The notes beneath the pieces were generated by a model, which searched no databases, had not been told where the DNA came from, and saw nothing but the letters and a program-made list of their open reading frames with translations. A stretch of 64,000 nucleotides of DNA, from NCBI RefSeq assembly GCF_000372725.1, contig NW_005197722.1, positions 1-64,000 of the forward strand, given 5' to 3'. Each line of letters begins with the position of its first letter. The stretch's first letter is position 1. The DNA comes from Emiliania huxleyi CCMP1516. Its lineage: Eukaryota > Haptophyta > Isochrysidales > Noelaerhabdaceae. Below are positions 43,901-55,100 of this stretch, piece by piece. The translations under genes were made by a program, and so were the position numbers.

Positions 43901-44626
43901 GGGGTGGGCGGGGTTCACGCCTCCCTCTGCTGCAGGCGATCCTCGAGTGCGACGAGGAGTGGTCGCAGCACAAGAAGATCTACGACACGGGCGGCTGTGT
44001 GCGGGGCGCCGCCCCAGCCCCGGCTCCTGGTTCGCTCAACTGAGTATGAGTCCACCAGGAGCGTCTCATTGCGTAGGGACGGTCCCGGCGGGCTTCTCGT
44101 ACTTCGCCGTCTCGTTCGCGCTGCAGGCGTGCCGCGCGCCGCCAGAGTGGTGGCCCGGCCACACGCCCGAGTGGTTGCCGAGCCGCGACGTGACTCACTG
44201 CCGCTGGACCGGCACTGCCGCTGGACCGGCAGGCGGGCTACGCCCACGTGGTCGAAGACGAGGCGGAGTGGAACACGGACTTCGGGCGCGAGACGGTCCT
44301 TGGCGCTCACCACGTCTGGACGAGCCTTGCCCGAGGCGTCTCTCACCCGCTCGGAGACCCTCCTTCGCAGGTCGAGGGCCTGATCGAGTTCGACGGCGCC
44401 GGCATCCCTCTCAAGCGGCGGCCGCCCTTGCCGTTCGAGGAGATGCGATCTCGCGTCGTCGACTTCGGAAAGGCGCCAGACACGCATTGCACACTCCCCG
44501 CACACTCCTAGAGACGCGATCTCGCGTCGCGGTCCTCTCGGAGCCGCCTCGGAGCCGCCTCGGAACCTTCCCGGAACCTTCCCGCAGGCGTTCGAGCCGT
44601 ACGACTGGACGCAGCAGCTCTCGTAG
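39228..44626 (+). CDS. CWF19-like splicing factor (CWF19L2 type) with an added KH domain; interrupted by an assembly gap
   Basis: Spliceosome-associated protein, nuclear. Exons before the gap: 39228-39989, 40123-40239, 40311-40488, 40563-40631, 40726-40928, 41002-41049, 41167-41574, 41661-41720, 41789-41849, 41923-41975, 42049-42189, 42258-42296, 42374-42515, 42590-42743, 42812-42875, 42939-42950, 43023-43107, 43171-~43260; after it: ~43561-43607, 43673-43795, 43936-43990, 44077-44126, 44233-44295, 44371-44472, 44588-44626 (stop). Phases agree throughout. Recognised blocks: MGIRFVSKAEIEAV; Lys-rich KHKKKDKKEKREKKPKKHKH; GGSLQAVCLERFGSLESL; NKLAAKALRAKMRGDTAEY; KH domain VLVPEGSVGMLIGKGGSTI...GERIVLLRGEEDAVDRAQ; KTIDDHYADNVARAGRKYKG; HLVVALGEHVYLRLQDKAPI; MAIECIPLPARD; DEEWSQHKKIYDTG; AHVVEDEAEWNTDFGRE; FEPYDWTQQLS. 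Of 23 fully visible introns, 20 start with GC and 3 with GT. Confidence 0.88.
39990..40122 (+). other. CWF19 intron with CGAGACACTTC iterons
   Basis: GC-AG intron joining GGSLQ to AVCLERFG. Interior is a tandem run of CGAGACACTTC units, the same iteron as in the PHD-gene intron 53882-53958; ends CGCGAACAG. Confidence 0.8.
40220..40314 (+). repeat. Direct exon duplication around CWF19 intron 40240-40310
   Basis: GCTCGCACGCG..CACCTGCAG|GCGA occurs at both ends of the 71-nt intron (40220-40243 and 40289-40314, differing by a 2-base insertion and nothing else). Splicing leaves one copy and reads SHAHLQAIAERQREHRR. Confidence 0.9.
42190..42257 (+). other. CWF19 intron starting with a 30-bp copy of the next exon
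   Basis: Intron start (42190-42219) and following exon start (42258-42287) share most of 30 positions, including AGGTGGTCGAGCGGC. GC donor; 3' end CTTCACACG..CGTGAGCAG matches the hairpin-type intron end. Confidence 0.8.
42516..42589 (+). other. CWF19 intron starting with an 18-bp perfect copy of the next exon
   Basis: GCGCGTCGCTCTCGTCG is present at the first intron bases and at the first bases of the next exon (42590). Spliced product reads DDDAGASLSSLYEEARRG. Confidence 0.85.
43461..43560. other. Assembly gap (100 Ns) inside CWF19 gene
   Basis: Run of exactly 100 Ns, a placeholder of unknown true size. One or more CWF19 exons between HVPS and QKCLLRMF are missing. The 120 bases before it (43340-43460) are AT-rich and unlike the rest, so a misjoin is possible. 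Confidence 0.95.
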
Positions 44627-45086
44627 TACTGAGGCCCTCCCGCCCCTGCCTCCGCGGCCTCCGTCCCTCTCGAGTGTCGCGGCGCGACAGGCGACACGCC
44701 CACGCTCGTAGTCGCACGCGGGTCCCGCCTAAATCGGCTCGGTCTACTTTACGCATTTTACGGAAATGTCTTTCCTCATCCTGCTAACACGCGCCTTTCC
44801 GCTTTGTCGGCAATGGCCAATGCCCAACTTTTTTTGATTTGCGTTTTTTCCCGTTTCGTGTCACGCACAGACAACTGACAAGAGCTCAGAGGAGGAGGAT
44901 GGTGGAGAGCGGACACCGCGCAGGGCGCTCGAGCACCGCCGGGGGATAGGGGCGCGCTCCGGCGGGCGAGCAGAAGTGCGGAATAGCGGGCCAGTGCGGC
45001 GGCCGAGTGAGGCACGCACGCGCGATGGCGCGGGTGGTGGTTCGGTGGGGGAGGGGGAGGGGGGAGGCAGTTGTGCTGTGCTCACT

Positions 45087-45894
45087 TCACGACGAGTCGG
45101 CCCCCTCTTGCTCTCCCGTCTCGCCACTCGCCTCCGCATGGCGAAGGATGAGCTGCCTCAAGTTGTGCACCATCACGGACGCCTTGCTCGCGTCGGGCGC
45201 CTACAGCGGGAGCCTCCGGGACCCTGGGCGGGCGGGCGCGGGCGGAGGAGGAGCGGGGCGCCGCCGCGCGCCTTGAAGGTGTAGTCGCGGCTGCGGCACC
45301 GGATGACGATCTCGCCCTGCTCGAGCTCGGTCACCTCCTGCGGGCCGGCGCGCGGCGCGCGGCTCTCAAGAGGGGCGGTCGCGGGGCCGGGCTCCCGAGC
45401 GCGCGGTCTCGCTGCGCCAGGGCGGGCGGGCTAGTCGCTACTGTCCGGCACACCAGGATGGATGCAAATGTGATCTTCTTCGGCTTCCCCATTGGACGAT
45501 TCTGCGTGGAGAGCTTCTGGTAATGGAGCCCGTCCAAGTCGGCAAACACGTAGCGCGGCTGCCACAGCACCAGCTGATACGGCCCCATCCGCAGCCCCTC
45601 CTTGCCCTGAGAGCGCGGCGGCGGGGTGGAGCGCGCGCAAGCCTCGGGACGCCCCCGCACGGGCAAGCGCTGCGGGCGCGGGGCGCGGGGCGCGGGGCGC
45701 GGACGCACCGCCAGCTTCTCGAGCGGCATCTTGGTCTCCTCGACCAGTTTCTTGAGATCGTCCTCGACTGCCTCCGTCTCCGCCGCGCACAGCCACTTCC
45801 TCGCCAGGTCCTCCACTTCCGACTCCCGTTTCGACGGCCCCGCGCCCTCCCCCGCCGTCGCCGGCGGCGACGCCGAGCTGTCTGCCTGGCTCAT
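45087..45894 (-). CDS. Small PH-domain protein
   Basis: Exons 45712-45894, 45454-45606, 45272-45337, 45087-45200 give 171 residues. The N-terminus is polar and helical (KRESEVEDLARKWLCAAETE, then VEDDLKKLVEETKMPLEKL). The rest fits a pleckstrin homology domain: GLRMGPYQLVLWQPRYVFAD, LHYQKL, EVTELEQGEIVIRCRSRDYTF, closing with the helix VMVHNLRQLILRHAEASGE. PH domains bind phosphoinositides or proteins at membranes; ligand unknown. Three introns, two GC and one GT. Divergent from the phosphate carrier, with 252 bases between the two ATGs. Confidence 0.78.
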
Positions 45895-46146
45895 GAGACG
45901 AGAGCCGGCCCCGGTTCCTCCTGGCCTATTAAAGTTGCCCTTGGCTGGACGCCCTGCGTGCGCCGCGGGGCGGGGTTTTTTCTTTTTCTAACGCTTTCTT
46001 CCTAAAGAAGTGTGGAGCCGGACGTTTTCTGAAACAAGAAAAAATCGCTGGCTCAGCATCAAAGGTGCGCCTGAAGCCGGCGTGCCCGTGCCCGCGGCCA
46101 CAGCTCACCACACCTCTCTCTCCCGCCGCAGCAGTCAACCTAAACC
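45895..46146. promoter_or_regulatory. Divergent promoter region, PH protein / phosphate carrier
   Basis: 252 bases carry both promoters. A pyrimidine tract (TTTTTTCTTTTTCTAACG, 45976-45993) and GAAACAAGAAAAAATCG (46031-46047) are the only notable features; no TATA box assigned. Confidence 0.4.
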
Positions 46147-48062
46147 ATGGTCCTCGGTCTCTCCGCCGCCTCGACTTCCTATCTCTCCGGCTTCGGCGCC
46201 TTCTCACGGGCAGCCCGCGCCAGCCTCGTGAACAAAGGCGAAACTGCCAATGCCGGCCGATGTGGGACCCCTGCCAACCCTAGGCGAAGGAGTCCGCCGC
46301 TACCCGCCGCGCCGACGCCGCCGTGCCGGCCAAGCAGCTGATGGTTGCGGCCTCGCCGGCGGAGGGCGAGATCATGGGCCAGGGCCCCTTTGGCCTCACG
46401 TACTTCCTGCAAGGCGCGGCAGCTCTCTTGCGCCCACACCGCCGGCTCCTCCCCCCCGGTTGGCGCGGGTGCGATGTCGCGTCTCCGCCTCCGAGCCTCC
46501 CTCCGCCCTCGCCGCAGGCGCCCTCGCCGGCGGCATCTGCTGCAGCCTCACCCACGGCGCGATGACGCCCGTTGACGTCGTCAAGACTCGCATCCAGCTC
46601 GACCCGGCGACGTACAACCAGGGCTTCATCGGCGGCTTCCGCCAGATCGCCGCGGCCGAGGGCGCCGGCGCGCTCCTCACCGGCCTCATGCCGACGGCGC
46701 AGGGCTATTTCATCCAGGCGCCGATCGCCTCCCCTCTTTGCTCTTGCAGCGACACCTCCAGCCCCTCTCTCTCTCCCCTCTGCGGCGGCTCTCGCCTAGC
46801 CTGCCCTCACGGCCAACCCCCCCGCCCCCCTTCCCGCGCTCGCCAAGCCCCCCTCCCGACCCGTCCCCTCCCCCCTCCCCCTCCCTCTCCCAATCCCCCT
46901 CCCACCGCCGCCGCAACACAGCGCCCTACGCGCCGCCACCCCACCCCACCCCACCCTACTCCCCACGCCCGCCCTCACCCCCCACCCCAAACCCTCCGCA
47001 GGGCTGGTTCAAGTTCGGCGGCGTCGAGTTCTTCAAGGTCCAGCTCACCAAGACGCTCGGCGAGCAGTCTGCCTGGGACAACCGCAACTCCATCTACCTC
47101 GCCGCCGCTGCCGGGGCAGAGTTCATCGCCGACATCTTCCTGTGCCCCTTCGAGGTCCCCGCCGACCCACCCAGCCCGCCCCCTCCCCGCCCTCTCCCCC
47201 AAGCCTCTCCCCAGACCTCTCCGCAAACCTCTCCGCAAGCCTCGCCCGACCCGACCCGCTTGCTATCTACCTGCCGCCCGCTTCCTCGCCCTGCTGCCTG
47301 CTTGGGCCCCAGAGCCTGGACTCTGCAGGCTTGCGGCGTGGTCCGCCCCCAGCCCCCCCCCGTCCCCACCCCACCCCTGCCCAGGCCTGCCGCATCCGCC
47401 TCGTCTCCGACCCGACCTACGCCTCCGGCATGGCTGGCTGCGCCTCGCGCCTCGTCTCCGAGAACGGCGTCATCGGAGGCTTCTACGCGGGCTTCCTCCC
47501 GATCCTCTTCAAGCAGCATCCCGCACACGATGGTCACGATGGGTGTGAACAGCGTCTCTTCACACCTCTGGCCGTGAACAGGCAGATCCCGTACACGATG
47601 GCCAAGTTCGCGGTGCAGGGCAAGGCGGCCGAGTCCATCTACGCGGGCATGGGCAGCGAGCCCTCGAAGATGAGCAAGGGCGGAAACCTCTGCGTCTCGC
47701 TCGGCTCGGGCGTCATCGCCGGCGTGGCCGCCGCCATCATCTCGCACCCGGCCGACTCGCTGCTCTCCAAAGTCAACAAGGCGGGCGCGGGCGGCTCGGG
47801 AGGGCTGATGTCGCGCCTCACCAACATCGCCGCCGAGGAGGGCTTCGTCGCCCTCGCCACCACCGGCCTCTTCGCGCGCTGCGTCATGATCGGCACATTG
47901 GGCCGCCGCCGGCCGGGCGCCTGTTAGGACGCGGTCCCTCCACCGCCCCTCCACCTCCACGTAGGCACTCTGACTGCCGGCCAGTTTGGCGTCTTCGACA
48001 TCGTCATGGGCATGGTCGGCGCGAAGAAGTTCCACTTCACCGACCCCAAGAACCCGCACTGA
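46147..48062 (+). CDS. Mitochondrial phosphate carrier (SLC25A3/MIR1 type)
   Basis: Imports phosphate with a proton through the inner mitochondrial membrane. The N-terminus is Ser/Ala/Arg-rich as in a transit peptide ([20 protein letters not shown]). Carrier repeats: [27 protein letters not shown] with the PxD..K signature, [47 protein letters not shown] and [21 protein letters not shown], the last two highly typical of phosphate carriers. Introns: first uncertain (donor near 46230-46260, acceptor before 46283); 46414-46517 (GC), 46718-47001 (GC, C-rich), 47155-47394 (GT), 47513-47581 (GC), 47893-47964 (GC). Intron 47513-47581 begins with a ~26-bp near copy of the next exon. Ends DPKNPH, stop at 48060-48062. 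Confidence 0.92.
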
Positions 48063-48514
48063 GGCTGAGGCCGGCGGCGGCGGCGCGGGCGAGTGTCCCG
48101 CCGCTGCACTGCCGTCGAGTGTGCGCGGCGAATCCGCGTTTTGTCGCGCTGCGGGCCGCGGCTTTCGCGCTTAGGAGGCGAGGATCACTACATCTGTTGG
48201 CGAGTCCGCATCGCGGCTCCGCACACTGGCGCAGTTCATTCCCCCGGTAAGTGTGTCGGCGCGTGTACAGCTCTCATATCTCGGTTCTTGCGCGGCTCAT
48301 CATGTAGCAGTTCGAACTCGGCGGCGGCGTGCTCGCTCTCTCACACGTGCGCTGCATGTGCCGGGGGGTCGTCCCCGCATTTGATAATCTATTAGTATTA
48401 CTCTCGATGCGGATCGCGAGTCCCGCGACACTTTTTTGGGTAAGCTAAAAAGACGTACAACGGTACAAGCTTAGTGTGAGCGGTTGCAACCCCGAGTGTG
48501 GTGTCTACCCATCT
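48063..48514. other. Convergent intergenic region, no gene seen
   Basis: 3' regions of the carrier (+) and the sulfotransferase (-). No recognisable feature. Confidence 0.5.
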
Positions 48515-49986
48515 CTATGGCACCGGCGCCCCCGGCGTATTTGTGGCACCCAATCGACGCATGTCCGCCTCAAACCGACCCCTCACGGTATCGTACAGCT
48601 TGAGGTCCCACGCATTCATGGCACGCAGCGTCGGGCCGAGCGTTGCGCGTATCATGTCCGCAAGCTGTCCCACTCGCCCGTTTGAGTGTCGATTGGAGCT
48701 AGGCATTGCGGGTACATGCCACCCAAGCTTGGCCTCCAGCAGAGGGCTGGCCTGGCTCAGGTTCGCCACCGGAGCAGCAAAGACGAACGCCTCAACCATC
48801 TCCGCGGCGGCTGCAAAGTGCGCCTCATTCACCTCACCTACGGGCATGGCTGCATGGATCGCGGACGAGGCACACCGTACTCCGGCGGGAGAGCTTCGGT
48901 CTTCAGGATATGGATATGGATCGAGGATTATGTGGAACCACAGAGGTGTGGGGGGACTCGCCGAGCCGGGCGAGGAAGACGCGCGGCCCGAGCAGCATGC
49001 GGATGTTGTACTCGCTCAGCGCGGGTGTGCCCATCAAGTAGCGCCCGTCGGTAGGGTCGAGGATGAGGTCGTGCGCATAGACAAAATCAACCAGCCGGCG
49101 CGCGCACGCCAAGCTGCCAGCGTCGCTGATTCCCAGCTCTAGCTCGGTCGTGTTGTGCGGGACACAGGTGTCAGTCTTGCTGACGGGATGGTAGCACTTG
49201 ATGGCGAGCTCGGAGGCAATGCGCTTAATCGGGTCGTGCATCAGGAAGGTGTAGCGAATGTTGAGGCACAACGTCGCCCGCGGCTGCGCAAAAGGGTTGG
49301 GGCCGGAGGGACCGGGGTCAGTTTAGCGGTGGGCAGCGCAGCAGCACGGATGCAACGAGGTGGAGTGTCACCTGCCAGCCGCTGAGAGGATAAATCATGT
49401 CATACGGCGAGGTGCTTCCACGCGTCACCACCAGCATCCCATTCGTTTGCTTGTAGTCGCGACACCACGCGGCCTTGTGGAGTGAGCCGTGGGCCAAGTC
49501 GGCGGGGGTAATCGCGTTGGCCAAAGCCTGGCTCGAGTGTGATCGATTGGCCTCTGGCAAGACAGTCTCCATTGCTCCGAGAACGTGGAAACCCCTTTGC
49601 GCCATTGTGGCCTCAAGAGCCTCGCATGAGCCGACGAGGCTTCTCCCGCAGGGCCTGGAGCTCCACGGCGGCAGCGCAATTGCCCGCCAGTCGAGGTTTC
49701 CCTTGCAGGGAAGATTGCACGCAAAGGCGCGGCCTGCGGCGCGGCCAGACACGCTGTGCTGCCGGCGACCGAGGCTGCAGAATGTGGTTCCAGCGGAGCC
49801 GCTGACATGAACGTGCAGGACCGGGAAAATCGGCCTGCTTGCTTGCTTTTCGTGCACGTGGATGGCCGCGACGCTCTCCGGGCGTGGACGCCCACCCGTT
49901 GATCGTGTCTCAATGTGGCGCTGCAGCGACTGAGCTAGCACGAGCAGGTGAAACATGGTGCTCGTCGGGCGGGCGGCGGCGGGCAC
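48515..49986 (-). CDS. Second sulfotransferase-like protein
   Basis: Exons 49372-49986, 48962-49283, 48515-48837 total 1260 nt (419 residues) in phase. Introns 49284-49371 (GT) and 48838-48961 (GC). PAPS-binding loop variant LHVHVSGSAGTTFCSLGR near residue 57, 3'-phosphate motif YTFLMHDPIKRIASELA, later SEYNIRMLLG and the C-terminal helices AAEMVEAFVFAAPVANL and DLKLYDTVRGRFEAD follow the order of algal and animal heparan/chondroitin-type sulfotransferases. The canonical PKTG is replaced by SGSAG, so activity is less sure than for the gene at 19931. N-terminus hydrophobic (MFHLLVLAQSL), suggesting secretory targeting. Confidence 0.75.
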
Positions 49987-50995
49987 CTAGCTCCTTGGGC
50001 CGCCAGTCGCGATAACCTCTGTCCTTCGGTTTTCACGCTGCTCAGCACGCCCGCCGGTTAAGCTGTGCGGTGCAAAACTCTTTTTACCACCTTCAAGTAC
50101 ACTCCCAAGACTCCCCAAAACCGCCCAGGATGAGCTCCTGAGGTGCCAGTCCGCCCGAGATATACCGGTTGAAGTTGACAAAACAAAAACTTGAAGTTCT
50201 CTTGAAGTTGGGGTTCCACGGTCAGGATGGAGAGGTGCCGAACTGGATGGGGGTCAGCTGGGGAGGCTGTTGTGGCGCACCGGACCGCCCCCCAGCACCG
50301 TGCCCCACCCAACTTCATCCATGGGAGTCACAAACGGTGCTACACTCGCGGCTGCAAGCACTCACGACACTCAAACCCACCACCTGCCTCCTACCCTGTA
50401 CGAGGAGCCATTTAACCCGTGCAACATCTGCACAGGTGTACCGCCGACGCTCAAGCGCCTGGCCCCTACTAGAGTAGTCTTGTGGGACCCACAAACGACC
50501 AATACATCCACTCGGGGCTGCAGCATGTGTCCGGGGGGGGCATCCCCGTGAAGCAGCCAGCAGGTGCCGGACACGGCGTTGGCCGTCTTGGACCGAGATC
50601 AGGGCGCAACTGCCTATCTCGTGGGGCTGAAGGACCGTCATGGGGTCGGCTTTGATGCTGCGCCAATCAGTCGGGTCGATAGGTGGCGCCCAGGCGAGAT
50701 GCGTTGCGGGTGCTCGGCGTCGCCTGCTTGTGTGGCCTGAACGCACTCGCGGGAGCCAGAGAGCAAAGGTGTGCGCGAATTGAGGCTTCTGAGCGAGTCC
50801 AGGCAAGCCACAGGACCGGCCATGTGCCTTGGTAGTCGAGCGGTGGCCGGAGGTAGCCTCCAGTAGTGCCTCTCAGTTCGGCACCTCAGTCTCGATCACG
50901 ACTAGACTGGGAGAAGGACAGAGCTTATACGCCCCCTTGTTAGTTATACCAAAAGGAGGGCTACACGACGCCCTCTACGCTGGGGTGCCGGCGCC
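49987..50995. other. No gene assigned
   Basis: Minus-strand frame 50315-50806 (163 residues) and plus-strand frame 50169-50477 are open but show no family features. Possibly 3' exons of the hypothetical gene starting at 51574, not proven. Confidence 0.4.
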
Positions 50996-51574
50996 CTACT
51001 GGGCGCCCCCCGCTCCCTTCCCCTCAGAGCCCCCCATCCCACTAGCATTCCCCCGCGGTCCCTCGCGGCCGCGTGACGCCGCACCAATGGCGCGCTGTGC
51101 CTCGTCCGCGAGCGCCACCCAGAGCTGCACCGACAGTCGCTGCAGCGCAAACGGCATCCATTCTCGCGCCGACCACGACGTCTGGTCGTACTGCCACCAT
51201 GTGAGCTTCCGGCCCAGGCTCACACGCGGAACTTCGCTCGCACGTGACCCTGTGATGCCCTGGACTGACGTCGGTGGGTCAGGCTGCAGCACCACGAGCT
51301 TGTCGGTAGAGCGGAAGGAAGCGGGCCGAGTCCAGTTCATCATGTCGATGGTCAGCATCGGTGCCGCCGCCGCCGACCCTGCTGGCGGCCGCAGCTCAAC
51401 GCTCTCGCCCATCGCTTGCATTTGGTTGCTGCGAGAGGCTTGCGCGCGGAGAGTGTGATCGTCGGTCGAGCCCGCGTCTAGGGCCGACGAGGAGATGGAG
51501 CCACGGCCGAGCATCGCGAGGAAGGCAGCCAGGAGCATACGGAGTGTATCCAGCGCGACGTGCAGTACAACCAA
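50996..51574 (-). CDS. Hypothetical secreted protein, first exon(s)
   Basis: 192-residue frame. Met at 51538 opens a signal peptide (MLLAAFLAMLGRGSISSSA). The middle has normal composition (LTIDMMNWTRPASFRSTDKL, RKLTWWQYDQTSWSAREWMP, FALQRLSVQLWVALADEAQR), while the last ~25 residues become Gly-rich and are probably intron. I do not recognise a family; the 3' exons were not found. AAAAGAATT palindromic elements lie upstream at 51842-51894. Confidence 0.5.
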   Translation of the reverse strand: MVVLHVALDTLRMLLAAFLAMLGRGSISSSALDAGSTDDHTLRAQASRSNQMQAMGESVELRPPAGSAAAAPMLTIDMMNWTRPASFRSTDKLVVLQPDPPTSVQGITGSRASEVPRVSLGRKLTWWQYDQTSWSAREWMPFALQRLSVQLWVALADEAQRAIGAASRGREGPRGNASGMGGSEGKGAGGAQ

Positions 51575-52125
51575 ACTGCCGCGTAAGCTTTTGCCGCTCT
51601 CCGAGGGTCCAACTACATTTTTCTATCGAGGCATTGAAAATCTCTCTCTCCGAGATTGGTGTTGAAAATCTTTGAGAATACAAGTGACGTGTCAAAGTGG
51701 AAGCAAGTTGCTTCCACTTTTTAGTAGAAAAACCTAAGAGCGCGATCGCCGAGCTCGGCCGCGCCAAGGGTAGCGCCGCGGGGGTGGCACCGCGCGCGAG
51801 CAGTCGGTCTTCCAAGGACCAACTCTGACGACCATCGTTACAAAAAGAATTGAGCGTGAATTCTTTTCAGGCTTCGCTTCTAAGAATTCTTTTCCGGGCA
51901 GGTAAAATCTTCCCTTCGAGGGGAGAACAAAGAAAGCGCTCTCGCCCGCCTCATCCTTTTTCTCTCTTCAAATAAAAAGAAAAATAAAAGAACTCTCTCT
52001 CACAGCACACAGGCTCAGGTGCGAACTGGCGCGTGCTAGAATAAAAAGAATTTGGCTGCGTTTGGCACAGTCCACAGCAGGCTGGACTGCCACGTTGGCT
52101 CATTCCGACTCGCAGTGTCAATCTC
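51575..52125. promoter_or_regulatory. Divergent promoter region before PHD gene
   Basis: AT-richer than its surroundings. Contains AAAAGAATT..AATTCTTTT inverted element (51842-51866), a leader-type repeat (52000-52038) shared with 13241-13284, and AAAAAGAATTTGG at 52043, about 80 bases before the PHD-gene ATG. Confidence 0.4.
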
Positions 52126-55100
52126 ATGCCGAATCCCATGTTCGACGAGATGGCCGGCTCTTGCTTGCCGGCTTCCAAACGTGGGCGCAAGAAGCTCAAG
52201 AGCTGTCCGCACGAGTGCTGCTCGTCGCTGGCGGGGGCGCCGGCGTCGGAGAACGAGCAGCAGCAGACGCCTGAGCAGCCATCGCTGAGCAAGGCCGCAT
52301 CCCCAAGCCCGCAACGGGCTTTGCGGCCGCTCAACCTCACCGCGAGCTTCACGCCGCCGGCTGCGACTGGCGCCATATCTGTGGCGCCTCTGCCGACGGC
52401 GCCTTCTCCTCCGCCGCCGCCGCCGCCGGCAGGCACCAACGTGCGCTCGACGCTCGAACTCCTACGATATGAGGGCTACCTCCTAATCTCCGAGAAACAG
52501 CTGGAGAAGGTGGTCGCGGGAGGCCGCTTCTCCGTCGAGCAGCTCGTCGACATGCACTCGCCCAACCAGCCGGGCGGCCTGCTGCAGCTCGCCGAGAGTG
52601 GCGACGCCTCGGATCACCACCACTCCATCGTCCTGTTTACGCCGACGGACTGCGACCCCGAGCTCGGCGTCCTTTCCGTTAGCTTCGTCGGCCGCTGCGC
52701 GTGCGGGGAAGGCGACCGGCAGGACCCACTCGAGTGCGCATCGGTGCTCGCCTCCCTCGCCGACGGCCTCTCTGGCGGCATCTTCTCATCGGGCATGGGC
52801 CTCTACCTGGACAAGGTGCGCAAACTTGGCAGCTTCGATGCGCTCTCGATTCTCCTGCCGGCCGTCGGCGAGCCGGCGGCGGACAAGCGCGTCAACTCGT
52901 CGGTCGGCTGCTTCGCCGCGCTCGTCACCGGCCTGCTCGAGACGCTCTCCACCGCTGCGCCGAGGCAGGCGGTCGTGCTCACCGCGTGGAACCAGCGCAA
53001 GGTCTGCGCGCAGGTGATGACGTGCACGGGAGAAGCCTTCCTACCGCTCTGCCGCGACTGCGACCTCGAGCGGTACGACAGCATCACTACGCCGCACCTC
53101 AACCGCCTGATCGCGAGCGGGCTGCGCAACCGCGGCCTCTCCCTGCGGGGCATGGGGCTGCTCGTCCCCTTCTCCAAGCAGGGGCGGACGGTGCGCGCAC
53201 ACCCCACCCTGCCATCTCCCACCCGACACGCGTCGCCCGTGAGCTGATCCCAAGACCCGCGCCGGCCCTCTCCATGCGCTCACTCCGCGCCTCGCCCCGT
53301 CGCAGGACAAGGCTGGCACGACCAGCGTGCTCCACCTCGACGCCGCCAAGCCGGGCGACGCGCCGCTCATGAACCTCGGCTGCGAGCAGCTCATCGTCGG
53401 CAACCTCGGCCACGTCGGCTGGCTGCTGAAGCGCGTGTTCGACAAGAGCGGCGTCATCTCGGTCGCGCACATCAAGGAGTACGCCGACGCCGCCGCCGCC
53501 GCCGTCGGCATGGCTCTCGGCCTCGGCGCGCTCGACGGCACGCGCCTGCTGCTCCACCTGCTCGCTGCGCCGCTGAACCCAGCCCTCGCGGCCACCGACG
53601 CGGCCAAGAAGAAGGCGCCGACGTTCCTCGCGCAGCTCGAGTCGAGCGCTGCCAAGGGCGAGAAGCAGGAGATGCTCAAGCTCGCCCACGAGTTCCTCGC
53701 GTTCGGCTCCTTCTCGCCCGTCTTTGGCGGCAGGGGCGGGCATGTGCGCGCGCGCTTTGAGCGCAGCGCGGCCGAGGCCACCGCCGCGCTCGCCGGGAGG
53801 TCGCTCACGGTCTGGTGCCCGCATCAGCTCGACGAGCGGCGGGCGGCGCATCTGCGGAAGTCGCTGCCTTACGGCTCGCAGGTGCGATTCCGAGACACTT
53901 CCGAGACACTTCCGAGACACTTCCGAGACACGTCTCGACACGTCTCTCCGACTAGTAGGTGATCGTCGGCTCGCTGGAGCCGCACCTCCGCCGCCTCGGC
54001 CTCGCCCGCACCGACGTGCTAGTCGTGCCCGAGGACGTCGGGCCGTACGAGCTGCTCTCGCTCGTCAGCGCGCTCCAGCGCTCTGGCGCCGTTTGCGAGC
54101 TCGTCCTCTCGGCCGAGACGGCGCTCGCCATCCCGAGCCTCAACCCCAATCAACGTGATTTGTCACGTATCGTATTGTCGCACAGGCCGAGATGCTCTCA
54201 ACGACGTACTTCTGCTGGCCTGTCGTCGTCGCCCCAGACGGCTGGGACCCAGCCGAGGCGGAGGAGTCGCTCCTCGTGCAAGCGGGCGAGCTGACGTACG
54301 TCTCGGCCTCGCAGCTGTCGGGCCTCCTCTACACGCCCGACGTCACTCCGCCCGACACCGCGACGCTCTCCGCTCTCCGCTCGCTCTGCCCGCTGCTGCT
54401 TAACGAGGCGGCGCGGTGGGGAAAGAAGCACCGGACCGTCGCGCAGGGGAGGATGTCCGAGGCGGACCGGCTGGCGGCCGGGCGCGAGCCGCGCAAGGCG
54501 CCGATGTCCGAGGCGGACCGGCTGGCGGCCGGGCGCGAGCCGCGCAAGGCGCCGATGTCCGAGGCGGACCGGCTGGCGGCCGGGCGCGAGCCGCGCAAGG
54601 CGCCGATGTCCGAGGCGGACCGGCTGGCGGCCGGGCGCGAGCCGCGGGCTGCGCGCAAGCCGACGCAGTCGGATCCGGCTACCGCGCGCTACAACTGCCC
54701 CGAGTGCCACAAGCCGGGCGAGGTGCTCGTGGTGCGAGTACGCCAAGGTGGCGAGTACAACAACGTGCAGGTGCGTGCCGACCACGCCGCTTGCACTGCC
54801 GGGGGCTCGTCGAGGCGCCCGTCCCGCTGGGCCATTCGCGACGGTTGCTTCACCTTCGTGGGCATGACGGGGCACCACCTCGTCCCGCTCACGCGCCTTT
54901 CGCGTCCGTCCGACGGTGCGGAGGCTGCGGCCGCCAAGCAGTTGTCTTTTCGGGTGGCGACGCGAGTTCCATGATCACGTCTGGTCCAACCACACGATCG
55001 TTCGCTATAGGCATTGCGTCGACAATTGCCGGCACGGCCGCTCGGATGTGGGCTCCGTCATGATCGCGTGCGACGGGTGCGACGACTGGTTCCACCCGGC

